A stretch of 19,599 bases of DNA from an uncultured Bacteroidota bacterium (GCA_902578505.1 CACHDD010000014.1:1-19599); one strand, 5' to 3'; shown: positions 7,163-14,581, counted from the first letter of the stretch. The notes: generated from the sequence alone by a model not told the origin. Program-made: numbers and translations.

Positions 7163-7384
7163 TTAATCAATCATGACTTGATTCCTCAAAACTTTTTCAT
7201 TAGCTATGAGTTCAAGTAAATACATACCTTTGGCAAAGCCAGAAACATCTATCGTTAGATTTGATGATGCCTGCTTCTCAAAGACAATTTTGCTCGATGA
7301 ATCATGTAACCTAATGGTTGTGTTAACACCATTCAAATCACCCAAATCAACTGTTAGGATGGTTGATACAGGGTTAGGATAAAT
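7163..7384 (-). repeat. Long-type T9SS sorting-domain module (copy 1)
   Basis: This segment encodes 73 residues from IYPNP to the stop and is the partner of 9740-9961. About two thirds of residues match between the copies, including ILTVDL, DSSSK, IDVSG and YLLEL, with no length change. Such closeness between otherwise unrelated proteins suggests module duplication or gene conversion. Confidence 0.75.
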
Positions 7385-7813
7385 GAGCTCTGACACAGCT
7401 ACAAATTCATTAATTGATTGAGTGTTATCACCAATTACGTTAATAGTTCCAATCATACCATTAGTAGCATGAGATCCTATTGAACAATCATAGTAATAAG
7501 TGCCTGGAATTGTAAAGGTATAGTAACCGATACACGCAGGGTCAGTTGTTGATCCAGAAGTAGGCGGTAAATAGAAATTCTCCGGATTATTAAAGTTTTC
7601 ACCAGTAATACTATTTATCTCTCCGTTTACATCATGATATCCTTGCGTATTTATCCAAGCAACAGTTTCTCCTATATTAATTGTAATAATATTGGGATCG
7701 TATGCAAATGAAAATGATTGAACTAAAATTGCGTCGTCAATTTCACAAGGATTAATTTGAGCAGAAATGAACTTGGTGATTAAACAAAATAATACAGTAA
7801 ATGTGAGTCTCAT
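7163..7813 (-). CDS. Secreted cupredoxin (type 1 copper) protein with T9SS sorting domain
   Basis: A 216-residue exported protein from the ATG at 7813. A longer frame starts at 7846 but would overlap the upstream esterase gene and place 11 polar residues before the signal peptide MRLTFTVLFCLITKFISA; the 7813 start leaves the 25-base spacer typical of this array. Residues about 28-127 form a plastocyanin-like domain with a complete type 1 copper set: His60 in GYHDVNG, then Cys110, His115 and Met120 in C-x4-H-x4-M. That predicts periplasmic or surface electron transfer. Residues 144-216 (IYPNP to the C-terminal QVMID) are a Por-secretion-type sorting domain for T9SS export and surface attachment. 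It is last in the array. The redox partner is unknown. Confidence 0.85.
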   Translation of the reverse strand: MRLTFTVLFCLITKFISAQINPCEIDDAILVQSFSFAYDPNIITINIGETVAWINTQGYHDVNGEINSITGENFNNPENFYLPPTSGSTTDPACIGYYTFTIPGTYYYDCSIGSHATNGMIGTINVIGDNTQSINEFVAVSELIYPNPVSTILTVDLGDLNGVNTTIRLHDSSSKIVFEKQASSNLTIDVSGFAKGMYLLELIANEKVLRNQVMID

Positions 7814-7838
7814 GATAGTAATTTTATAGTAACTCAAT

Positions 7839-7949
7839 TTACTCAATAATAAACTTCTTTTCTACTGAACCATCATCATAGATATAGAAAAGGAGTTGGT
7901 TATTGTGATGATTGACGTTTCTACCAAGAGCATCAACTATTTCAATTAA
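7839..7949 (-). repeat. Short T9SS-like sorting module (copy 1)
   Basis: This segment encodes the 36-residue terminus with LGR and a YIYDDGSVEKKF core. Its DNA is closely similar to 10768-10878, 11675-11785, 12899-13009 and, on the other strand, 16761-16871. Similarity continues through the stop codon into an ATTG, so the shared unit is not only protein-coding. Confidence 0.75.
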
Positions 7950-8903
7950 ATTTTTAGATGATGTAAAAGTATCAAAATTAACATTCGAGGTATTACAATC
8001 TAATTTCCCATCCATTCCATACTCAGACAAGTGATTCCAAATTATTTCATGAGAAACAATATCCATGTTACCAAATGTTCCTGGCCAATCATGACCACCA
8101 CCAATTACTTTATAGTGGAAAAGATCAATACAGTCATCTTCAGAAGACCAGGAATATAACTCTACTGTACTTCCATCATTTGGGTTAATATCAGGTATTA
8201 ATGATAGATTTGATGTTGGAACTAGATTGTTATTCTCTATCCATAGATCATTAGTTGAATTATTACTGTGATAGTATAACGTGCCTTCATAAGTAATACC
8301 GTCATAATTAGAAATATAATCTTCTGTACCCAAAATTGTAACTACTGGAGTTGGGTGAGTCAATTCACAATTAGTATATGTTTCTGCATACATAGTTCGA
8401 GCTACTACACCAATACCAGTGATTTTATTATTGAGTCTACACGCTAAATCAAAAGTGAAGCCACCACCATTTGAATAGCCTAATGCATAGACTCTATTTA
8501 AATCGATATTAAATTGTATATGTAAATGATCAATTAGATTCTCAATAAACATGATATCACTGTGCGGATTTGGGACAGTAAATGGGAGATCTCCTGAAGT
8601 TACAACTTGCCAATTAGTTTCTTGATAGCTGTTTGGGTCAGGATAAGCATTAGGATAAACAACAATAAAATTTTGATCGTCAGCCAAATCTCTCATATCA
8701 GCTGTATATAATTGATCATCTGCAGTACCTGAACCACCATGAAAATTTAATACTAGGGGTAAAGATGCATTACTATTAAATTCTGCTGGTAAATAAAGTG
8801 TATATGTTCTATTTAAACCATCAACTATGATAGATTCATTACTTAATTGAGCAACCAAACTCAAACTAAACAAACAAGTCAAAGCAGAAAAAACAATTTT
8901 CAT
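7839..8903 (-). CDS. Secreted PHB-depolymerase/feruloyl-esterase-type hydrolase with T9SS-like C-terminus
   Basis: A 354-residue alpha/beta hydrolase of the LpqC/polyhydroxybutyrate-depolymerase family (COG3509). A signal peptide (MKIVFSALTCLFSLSLVA) ends before Gln19. The oxyanion region is LNFHGGSGT (52-60). The nucleophile is Ser144 in GYSNGG, the acid is probably Asp195 in LGTEDYI, and the base is His271 in GGGHDWPG, the family's hallmark. The triad is complete. Family members cleave polyesters or esters on plant cell-wall sugars, so a role in extracellular polymer breakdown is likely; the exact substrate is unknown. The last 36 residues (LIEIVDALGR to EKKFIIE) are the short T9SS-like sorting domain. 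The gene is followed by the cupredoxin after 25 bases and preceded by DUF998 after 94 bases. Confidence 0.87.
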   Translation of the reverse strand: MKIVFSALTCLFSLSLVAQLSNESIIVDGLNRTYTLYLPAEFNSNASLPLVLNFHGGSGTADDQLYTADMRDLADDQNFIVVYPNAYPDPNSYQETNWQVVTSGDLPFTVPNPHSDIMFIENLIDHLHIQFNIDLNRVYALGYSNGGGFTFDLACRLNNKITGIGVVARTMYAETYTNCELTHPTPVVTILGTEDYISNYDGITYEGTLYYHSNNSTNDLWIENNNLVPTSNLSLIPDINPNDGSTVELYSWSSEDDCIDLFHYKVIGGGHDWPGTFGNMDIVSHEIIWNHLSEYGMDGKLDCNTSNVNFDTFTSSKNLIEIVDALGRNVNHHNNQLLFYIYDDGSVEKKFIIE

Positions 8904-8923
8904 TTTGTAGAATTAAAATCTTA

Positions 8924-8930
8924 CAATTTA
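8924..8930 (-). promoter_or_regulatory. TAAATTG box upstream of the esterase gene
   Basis: TAAATTG on the minus strand, followed by exactly 20 bases and then the ATG at 8903. Here the box is not part of a sorting domain, because the upstream gene ends about 70 bases earlier. The same box and spacing occur upstream of the MscS gene. It resembles the Bacteroidota -7 element TAnnTTTG minus one T. No TTG lies at the usual -33 distance, so promoter function is unproven. Confidence 0.35.
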
Positions 8931-8997
8931 AACTTTAAAAAACGTATTCTATTAAAAAAATCGAAAAAAATGAAAGAGGGTGTGGCTTGTATTTTAT

Positions 8998-9717
8998 TTA
9001 ATCCCTTTTATTAAGCAGTCGTTTAATACCATGTACTTGAAGCAACATGGAAATAATCAACGAAGCAACAATAAGTTTTTGAGAAATAACTTGTATCATC
9101 AGATCTCGTTCAGAAAAAAATGCACCCGGAGTAATCTTAGGGCCTAAAAAAATAATGTAAATGTATACTAATAAAACGAAACAAAAAACGACATATCCTA
9201 CTGCATATATATTCGAAAGATACCTAGATGAATATACTGCTATGCTATGCAGAAAACTCAGAACAAAAAGAGATAAAAACGCATAATTAGCAAAAAAAAC
9301 ATGCGTGCCATGATGCAAATCATGTGGCACCACACCAACACCTGCAAATAAAAAACCTGAAATTATACCTACTGGCTTTGTATACTTTGAAAGAATAATT
9401 GATCTAGGTGTATCTTCTGTTGTTATAAAAAATTCTTTAAATCCTCGATAAAACTCCATTATAGTTACTCCTACTAAGACCAAACTTGTATTAAAAAGGA
9501 TACATGAAATAATATTGGATTTACCATTACTACTTTCTATGCGTCCCAAAGAACTCAAAAAGTTGTGAGATAGAGAGTATTGTTCAGATTTATAATTTAG
9601 GTGAGAAAATTCTGTACCTGGAAAAAACAATACTGCAATTAGAAAAAAAATTACAAAGATTGAGATTGCAATTACTGGTAAAGTAACCAATCTAAAATAT
9701 TGTTGATCTTTAATCAT
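8998..9717 (-). CDS. DUF998-like six-helix membrane protein
   Basis: A 239-residue integral membrane protein with about six helices, near residues 10-32, 67-88, 110-128, 137-158, 168-190 and 210-228. Features consistent with the DUF998 family are YSLSHNFLSSLGRIES after helix 1 and the polar motif GVVPHDLHHGTHVFFA in the middle, which places several His next to the membrane face. Function is unknown for the family. It is the only gene of the minus-strand array without a signal peptide or sorting domain. Its ATG follows the preceding T9SS gene by 22 bases, as the other array members do, so it is probably co-transcribed with the secreted proteins. Confidence 0.7.
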   Translation of the reverse strand: MIKDQQYFRLVTLPVIAISIFVIFFLIAVLFFPGTEFSHLNYKSEQYSLSHNFLSSLGRIESSNGKSNIISCILFNTSLVLVGVTIMEFYRGFKEFFITTEDTPRSIILSKYTKPVGIISGFLFAGVGVVPHDLHHGTHVFFANYAFLSLFVLSFLHSIAVYSSRYLSNIYAVGYVVFCFVLLVYIYIIFLGPKITPGAFFSERDLMIQVISQKLIVASLIISMLLQVHGIKRLLNKRD

Positions 9718-9739
9718 TTATTGTATTAATAATCATAAT

Positions 9740-9961
9740 TTAATCAACAATAACTTGACTCCTTAAAACTTGTTCATTAGTTGAAAGCTCAAGTAAATAC
9801 CGGCCTCTAGTATAGCCAGAAACATCAATCATTAAAGTTGAAGTTGCTTCCTTCTCAAAAACCAGTTTGCTTGATGAATCGTAGAGTTTAATTATTGTTT
9901 TAACACCTTTCAAATCATCTAGATCAACTGTTAAGATGCTGCAAGTTGGATTTGGATAAAT
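9740..9961 (-). repeat. Long-type T9SS sorting-domain module (copy 2)
   Basis: This is the second 73-residue IYPNP-to-stop module, aligning without gaps to the end of the cupredoxin gene at 7163-7384. After its stop the sequence runs TTAAATTATG, a variant of the TAAATTG box, 18 bases before the next start at 9717. Confidence 0.75.
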
Positions 9962-10744
9962 AGAACTAGAAATAAGTTTGTTTTCATTAATACTAGAAGG
10001 TATGCTAGTTGGTTGAAATCTGTAAACCATTGAATTCAAATAGTAATCTAAGTTGAACATTTCTAAATCATCAACACTATTTACATTTTCGAGTATACAA
10101 AATGCAGGATGGCCTGAAAGAGTTAGGATATCACCTTGAAATGAAGATGGATTAAAATCAAGAAATATAGCCGCTAGGCCTGGTTCAGAAAATGGATCAA
10201 ACGGATCTGGATATATACAAGATCCATATCTAAATTCAATTACATAATCATTTTCATATAGCCATATTTGAAAATTAAGAGAGCTCTCAGTGGCTGATGA
10301 ATCAGTTTTAAAAACTTCTTCATATAAGCCTGCATTATACCATTCAATAGCAAACACTCTTTCTCCTGGCATCCCTGTTGTTTGATATCTAATTAAAGAA
10401 GGTTCTTCTTCAACAAGACCTCGGTCAGCTAAATCAAAACTAACAGGCATAAGTCCATAGAATAATGGAACACCGCTAGAAGGTGTCCCAGCAATTAATG
10501 ATCCTAATCCTACTTGATCAAGAGTTTCAATTTCATTGCCTAAAAAAGAAAAAGTAAATCCAATTGGAACACTAAATTCTGGATCATCCCATCCATTTTC
10601 ATAATCAAATGATGAGCTATCAATAAGTATTGCTTTTTCAAGAGGGTGGTAAATTTCTTCAAGAATAATCAATTCGTATGAATTTTGACCAAACAAACTG
10701 AATGAAAGAAATAATGAAAAAAGACTACTAGAAAAAAGTCTCAT
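9740..10744 (-). CDS. Secreted beta-rich protein with T9SS type A sorting domain
   Basis: A 334-residue exported protein. A signal peptide (MRLFSSSLFSLFLSFSLFG) precedes Gln20. The body, about residues 35-245, is beta-rich, with a pattern often seen in Bacteroidota extracellular proteins: IGFTFSFLGNEI, then GERVFAIEWYNAGLYEE, then LNFQIWLYENDYVIEFRYGS. This suggests a carbohydrate-binding or adhesion-like jelly-roll, but I recognise no named domain and no catalytic residues. Residues 262-334 (IYPNP to QVIVD) are the long sorting domain for T9SS. It lies 22-23 bases from its neighbours on both sides. Function is unknown beyond surface display or secretion. Confidence 0.72.
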   Translation of the reverse strand: MRLFSSSLFSLFLSFSLFGQNSYELIILEEIYHPLEKAILIDSSSFDYENGWDDPEFSVPIGFTFSFLGNEIETLDQVGLGSLIAGTPSSGVPLFYGLMPVSFDLADRGLVEEEPSLIRYQTTGMPGERVFAIEWYNAGLYEEVFKTDSSATESSLNFQIWLYENDYVIEFRYGSCIYPDPFDPFSEPGLAAIFLDFNPSSFQGDILTLSGHPAFCILENVNSVDDLEMFNLDYYLNSMVYRFQPTSIPSSINENKLISSSIYPNPTCSILTVDLDDLKGVKTIIKLYDSSSKLVFEKEATSTLMIDVSGYTRGRYLLELSTNEQVLRSQVIVD

Positions 10745-10767
10745 GGTTACTAATTAATACTTACAAT

Positions 10768-10878
10768 TTACTCAAAAACAATTTTCTTCGCTACTGAACC
10801 ATCATCATAAATGTGAAACTGGATTTGATTAGTTGTAAGGTTGACTTCTTTTCCTGATGCATTAACTACATTTTTTAG
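10768..10878 (-). repeat. Short T9SS-like sorting module (copy 2, diverged)
   Basis: This encodes the 36-residue terminus of the preceding protein. LGRE has become SGKE and EKKF has become AKKI, but the length and the downstream GAGTAAATTG are kept. The next start codon lies 19 bases after this box. Confidence 0.7.
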
Positions 10879-11652
10879 CTTTTTTTTGAATTGAAAAATA
10901 TCTAAACTAGTTATACTATTTGAAGTACAAGCAACTTGACCGAAAGGGTTTAAGATTATTTCTTGTCCCATAAATTCTTCTAATAAATAATTCTGATAAT
11001 AATTTAAATCTTCAATTAATGGTGCAAGAAAAAAGGTTAAGTTACTTATGTTTTGGTTTTCAGTTACTGATAAATAATAACATTCACCTTGGAAAAGACA
11101 TACTGTTCCTACATCTCCGCCAGATGAGTTTGCATCCCAATTATATGTTTCAGTATATACACTTAAAGAACTGTTATCAGTTATAGTTATATCCATACTT
11201 GTTGGCTGTTTGGAATAACCGTATAGACCAATTTGAAGAGGAATGCATCCGTATGGGTCTTCTGTCACTTCATCAACTCGCCAAGGAAATATTTCTAATT
11301 GAAAAGAACAGGCAAGAGTATCATAAAAATTTGTCCAAAGTTCAACAACTCCAGGAAATGACGGTGTGCTATAATCGATGGGTTCTAATATTTCAAGTGA
11401 ATGCATATTATCACCAAACATCCCGAATAAATCAGTTTGTTCCTCAGCAAGTAAAACACCTTCTTCATTGTAAACTCTCCATCCTGGATAGCTATAGATT
11501 TCTTGTTCAGATTCATTAAATGAATGTAGCCTTAAATCATTTGCATCAAATGGATTAACATGGATTCCAGCTATTGACAGACTTTCACATTCACTTTGAC
11601 CAAACACATTCACGCTTAGCAAACAAGCTAAAGCTATATAAAGAAATCTCAT
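10768..11652 (-). CDS. Secreted protein of unknown function with short T9SS-like sorting domain
   Basis: A 294-residue exported protein from the ATG at 11652. A longer frame from 11688 would overlap the upstream gene and put 12 residues ahead of the signal peptide MRFLYIALACLLSVNVFG (cleaved before Gln19), so I prefer the inner start, which leaves a 22-base spacer. The body starts with CESLSIAGIHVNP and contains YPGWRVYNEEGVLLAEE and LACSFQLEIF, a pattern of two or more Ig-like or beta-sandwich units with scattered Cys pairs. No enzyme motif is visible. The last 36 residues are the most diverged copy of the short sorting domain (ASGKEV, HIYDDGSVAKKIVFE). A related N-terminal pattern (Cys-leading beta domain) occurs in the gene at 12899-13528. 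Confidence 0.7.
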   Translation of the reverse strand: MRFLYIALACLLSVNVFGQSECESLSIAGIHVNPFDANDLRLHSFNESEQEIYSYPGWRVYNEEGVLLAEEQTDLFGMFGDNMHSLEILEPIDYSTPSFPGVVELWTNFYDTLACSFQLEIFPWRVDEVTEDPYGCIPLQIGLYGYSKQPTSMDITITDNSSLSVYTETYNWDANSSGGDVGTVCLFQGECYYLSVTENQNISNLTFFLAPLIEDLNYYQNYLLEEFMGQEIILNPFGQVACTSNSITSLDIFQFKKKLKNVVNASGKEVNLTTNQIQFHIYDDGSVAKKIVFE

Positions 11653-11674
11653 GATTATGATTTTTAATCGCAAT

Positions 11675-11785
11675 TTACTCAACAACAAACTTCTTCTCTA
11701 CCGAACCATCATCATAGATGTAGAAAAGGATTTGATTGATTGTGTGTTCGACTTCTCTTCCTAATTGATCAACTATTTTAATTAA
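11675..11785 (-). repeat. Short T9SS-like sorting module (copy 3)
   Basis: This encodes LGREVEH..NQILFYIYDDGSVEKKF and ends in TTGTTGAGTAAATTG, the 15-base word also found alone at 5545-5559. The next start is 18 bases beyond the TAAATTG. Confidence 0.78.
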
Positions 11786-12874
11786 TGACTTGCTGCTAAA
11801 AGCTTCTTCTATTAGTGTAGGATTCGTACAGTTAATAATAGGATTTAATAATTGCCAAAGCTGATAGTTGAAACTGTAAGCATTTCCAGTTGAGCCTTCT
11901 GGTGTATCTCCTAATCTTATGACTATAAGGTTTTCAGAATTTGAAATATGTAAGAGTTGACCATTTTTTCCTAATGCACAAATTAAATCGCTTGGAGCAT
12001 TTGGAAATAGAGAATTTTTAAATTCAAACTGTGATCCAGGAAGCATAAATTGATTTTGACCATTTAACCACCATAAGTATCCATAACTTTGATTTATATT
12101 TTGTGATGGCGTAACTAAATCATTAAATAGATCAACATTTAATAATTGAGTTCCATCCCAGTTTCCACTATTTTGCATTAATACACCAAAACGAGCCATA
12201 TCTCTTGGTCGACTCCTAAAAATCAAAAGATCTCCAATTGGAATATAAATTCCTGACATACCAATCTGTTGGAGATTTTGAAGAGTAAAAGAATTAAGAT
12301 TTTGAGATGTTGCTGATTCAATGATTTCTCCTAATAGGCTATATGGTGCATTGTGATATGCCCATCTTGATCCCGGAATTTCAAGAAAACCTAAGCAATT
12401 CGGATCAGTACAATTTAAATCCTCAACATCGTCATCTAATCCTGTAGTCATTGTTAGATGATGATAAACCTTAATCTGATTTTCCTGAGAAGAAGTACAA
12501 GAACTCCAATTATCACCTAAATAATTTGATGAAGGAAAATCAAGGTTTAGTAAACCATCTTGTGATGCAATTAATGCATTCCAAGCCATTATTGTTTTGC
12601 CAGCTGAAAACCAGAACCAAGAACTGTCTTGAGTGAAGTCATCAAAATATTCTTCAAGAACTATTTTTCCATTGTGTAATACTAAAAATGCTTTAGTATT
12701 ATTATGATCTAACATTGAAATTAATGTGTCTATCTCATTTATACACCATCCAAGGTTCTCAGGAGTCTCTGTTTCCCAATTTTCAACACCAATTTCAGGA
12801 AAATAATAATCTATATCCTGGGTATAGAATAAATTACATAAACATGTAATTGAAAATGAAACAATAAGTCTCAA
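11675..12874 (-). CDS. Secreted beta-lactamase-family serine hydrolase with short T9SS-like sorting domain
   Basis: A serine hydrolase of the class C beta-lactamase/esterase superfamily (PF00144), 399 residues from TTG at 12874 (the upstream ATG at 12898 would add 8). TTG gives MRLIVSFSITCLCNLFYT as the signal peptide and restores the 24-base spacer; its context (TTGAGACTT) matches the ATGAGACTC/T starts of sister genes. Numbered from TTG, the catalytic SxxK is Ser90-Ala-Gly-Lys93, YHN at 173-175 is the YxN motif, and GKNGQ later resembles the third active-site strand. FRSRPRDMARFG fits the conserved R-P-x-D-x-A-R-F-G stretch. Family members act as esterases, D-aminopeptidases or transpeptidase-like enzymes, so antibiotic resistance should not be assumed. 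The last 36 residues are the sorting domain. Confidence 0.85.
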   Translation of the reverse strand: MRLIVSFSITCLCNLFYTQDIDYYFPEIGVENWETETPENLGWCINEIDTLISMLDHNNTKAFLVLHNGKIVLEEYFDDFTQDSSWFWFSAGKTIMAWNALIASQDGLLNLDFPSSNYLGDNWSSCTSSQENQIKVYHHLTMTTGLDDDVEDLNCTDPNCLGFLEIPGSRWAYHNAPYSLLGEIIESATSQNLNSFTLQNLQQIGMSGIYIPIGDLLIFRSRPRDMARFGVLMQNSGNWDGTQLLNVDLFNDLVTPSQNINQSYGYLWWLNGQNQFMLPGSQFEFKNSLFPNAPSDLICALGKNGQLLHISNSENLIVIRLGDTPEGSTGNAYSFNYQLWQLLNPIINCTNPTLIEEAFSSKSLIKIVDQLGREVEHTINQILFYIYDDGSVEKKFVVE

Positions 12875-12898
12875 AATTGATGATTTTTTACTCAACAT

Positions 12899-13009
12899 TT
12901 ACTCAACAATAAACTTCTTTTCTACTGTACCATCTTGATAGATGTAAAATAGTATTTGATTAGTTGTGTGATTGACTTCTCTTCCTAATTTATCAAGTGT
13001 TTTTATTAT
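12899..13009 (-). repeat. Short T9SS-like sorting module (copy 4)
   Basis: This encodes LGREVNHTTNQILFYIYQDGTVEKKF. GTTGAGTAA at its end is repeated at once (GTTGAGTAAATGTTGAGTAA), a small tandem duplication that disrupts the usual TAAATTG to TAAATGT. Confidence 0.75.
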
Positions 13010-13528
13010 TTTTTTTTCTTCTATCATAAAATCGTCAATCCCTGTTAAGGAATTTAGATCAATACCTGGATCATTATGAACAAATGTCCAACTACCCCAT
13101 GGAGTAGGAGTACTAGTTTCCCAATATAGCTGGTCTTCAAATAAACAATTAATTGAATTGCCACTTGGAGATAACCCTTCAGAAATATACCAATTATCCA
13201 AATTAGCTAAATCATTTACAAAATGTACTGTAACATTGATTGTATCAGTTAATAACCAATTATGGCTAAAACTAATCGTTGAAGCATCAACTATCGTTTC
13301 TTGATATAAGATGTTTCCTTGTTGGTCTGTAAACTCCCACATAAATACATTTTCTGATTGTGGGTGAGTCATATATTGGCCTGAATGGTAAATGCTAATC
13401 ATGGTTTCTTGAGAACCAACATTTACAGACATACCTAGCATTTCGCAAGGAACTGCTGTTATGACTTGAGCTTGATTGACAAAAGAAACAAGTAGAAGAA
13501 TTGATAATATTACGGGATGTTGATTCAT
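12899..13528 (-). CDS. Secreted protein with short T9SS-like sorting domain, first of the minus-strand array
   Basis: A 209-residue exported protein. A signal peptide (PVILSILLLVSFVNQA) ends before Gln21. The body begins PCEMLGMSVNVGSQETMISIYHSG and includes FMWEFTDQQGNILYQE and INVTVHFVND, a beta-sandwich-like pattern resembling the opening of the 294-residue protein two genes downstream. No catalytic motif is visible. The last 36 residues (IIKTLDKLGREV to EKKFIVE) are the short sorting domain. Its TAA is immediately followed by ATG, but that ATG is probably not the start of the next gene. Being first, it likely carries the main array promoter upstream, where a TTGACA-like box and an inverted repeat lie. 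Confidence 0.7.
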   Translation of the reverse strand: MNQHPVILSILLLVSFVNQAQVITAVPCEMLGMSVNVGSQETMISIYHSGQYMTHPQSENVFMWEFTDQQGNILYQETIVDASTISFSHNWLLTDTINVTVHFVNDLANLDNWYISEGLSPSGNSINCLFEDQLYWETSTPTPWGSWTFVHNDPGIDLNSLTGIDDFMIEEKKIIKTLDKLGREVNHTTNQILFYIYQDGTVEKKFIVE

Positions 13529-13538
13529 ACGTTTATTT

Positions 13539-13555
13539 ATAGATTATAAATCTAT
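13539..13555. promoter_or_regulatory. Inverted repeat in the array leader
   Basis: ATAGATT and AATCTAT form perfect 7-base arms around a 3-base centre, 10 bases before the first start codon of the array (13528). It sits close to the predicted transcription start. It could be a repressor site or a small 5' hairpin; in AT-rich DNA it could also be chance. Confidence 0.3.
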
Positions 13556-13558
13556 TCG

Positions 13559-13590
13559 ATTATATAAAGATTATTCATTTATTGTGTCAA
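13559..13590 (-). promoter_or_regulatory. Candidate promoter of the secreted-protein array
   Basis: On the minus strand TTGACA (13590-13585) is followed after 18 bases by TATATAAT (13566-13559). This reads like a general sigma-70 promoter rather than the Bacteroidota TTTG/TAnnTTTG form, so function in this host is uncertain. It is placed sensibly about 30 bases before the ATG at 13528, with the inverted repeat between. Confidence 0.3.
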
Positions 13591-13801
13591 CATTTTACTG
13601 ACAATATTTAATTCAAACTATTCAGACGGTTCTTTAGACAAGAAGTTTATTGTTGAGTCTGCTATCTCTTTGATCTAAGAATCATTTTTAAGAAACTATC
13701 TATCCTCTACTATTTCTGTTACTTATTGCGAAGTAATACTGTCTTTGAGACTTGAAGATATACCATGGCTTTAAGTAACTTACAGCTCTTAATATAATAT
13801 T

Positions 13802-14581
13802 ATGCAAAGACTTTTAATTACTGCTTTTGCTTGTTTGTATAGTCTTAGTACATATGGACAATTATCTAATGGAAGTATAGCGCCCGATTTTACTGTTTCT
13901 GATATTAATGAAAACGAATGGAATCTTTATACTCTACTAGAAGAAGGTAAATCAGTAATTTTATCTTTTTCTACAACATGGTGTGTGTATTGTTGGGATT
14001 ATCATAATTCTGGAATCTTAGAATTATTATTTACAGAATATGGGCCGAATGGAAGTAATGATTTAATGGTTTTTTTATTAGAATCAGATGATAATACAAA
14101 TATTGATGATTTAAACGGAACAGGAAATTCGACAATTGGGAATTGGACTTCATCAACCAGCTATCCAATTATCGATAATGCTTCAAATATTTTTGAAGAA
14201 TATGAAAACAGTTACTTTCCTACAATTTATACTATATGTCCAAACAAAACTTTATTTCAATCTGGAGCAATATCTTTTGATCAGCATGTTTTAGGAGCAT
14301 TTGTTCCTTGCTTAAATTATATTAACGGTTGCACGGACCCTAATGCTTCTAACTATGACCAAGATGCAACTGAGGATGATGGAAGTTGTGAATACACGAT
14401 TGGACTATACTACGACGGAAATGGAGATGGATGCGTTGATATCAATGACATTCTTAACCTTCTGTTAGAGTATGGTCAATGTGAGCCAGAGTCACAATTG
14501 GAAGTTGATGGAAACGGAGATGGATGCGTCAATGGAGAAGATGTATTAAACATTATAGTTGAATATGGTATTTGCGAGTAG
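13802..14581 (+). CDS. Secreted thioredoxin-fold protein with dockerin-like calcium repeats
   Basis: A 259-residue exported protein. A signal peptide (MQRLLITAFACLYSLSTYG) precedes Gln20. Residues 26-165 form a TlpA/redoxin-like thioredoxin domain with active-site Trp60-Cys61-Val-Tyr-Cys64 and the cis-proline in YFPTIY (Pro140). This predicts disulfide reduction or exchange outside the cytoplasm. A GCTDPNASNYDQDATEDDG module (177-195) is followed by two dockerin-type EF-hand repeats, DGNGDGCVDINDILNLL (205-221) and DGNGDGCVNGEDVLNII (236-252), each with the D-x-N-x-D-G-x-V-x-x-x-D calcium ligand spacing. There is no T9SS sorting domain, so the repeats may act as a docking tag instead. The gene is divergent from the minus-strand array across 273 bases. 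Confidence 0.82.
   Translation: MQRLLITAFACLYSLSTYGQLSNGSIAPDFTVSDINENEWNLYTLLEEGKSVILSFSTTWCVYCWDYHNSGILELLFTEYGPNGSNDLMVFLLESDDNTNIDDLNGTGNSTIGNWTSSTSYPIIDNASNIFEEYENSYFPTIYTICPNKTLFQSGAISFDQHVLGAFVPCLNYINGCTDPNASNYDQDATEDDGSCEYTIGLYYDGNGDGCVDINDILNLLLEYGQCEPESQLEVDGNGDGCVNGEDVLNIIVEYGICE

Noticed and set aside
7814..7846. Longer N-terminus for the cupredoxin, starting at 7846
   Set aside because: It would overlap the esterase gene by 8 bases and add polar residues before a normal signal peptide; the 7813 start fits the array spacing.
11199..11519. Plus-strand open frame of 106 codons
   Set aside because: Lies wholly inside the minus-strand T9SS gene and has no recognisable motif or upstream signal; treated as a shadow frame.
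11653..11688. Longer N-terminus for the 294-residue secreted protein
   Set aside because: It overlaps the upstream sorting-domain coding region and pushes the signal peptide inward; 11652 matches sister genes.
11675..12874. Antibiotic-resistance beta-lactamase
   Set aside because: SxxK and YxN motifs are shared with esterases and peptidases of PF00144; export by T9SS and the neighbours do not suggest resistance.
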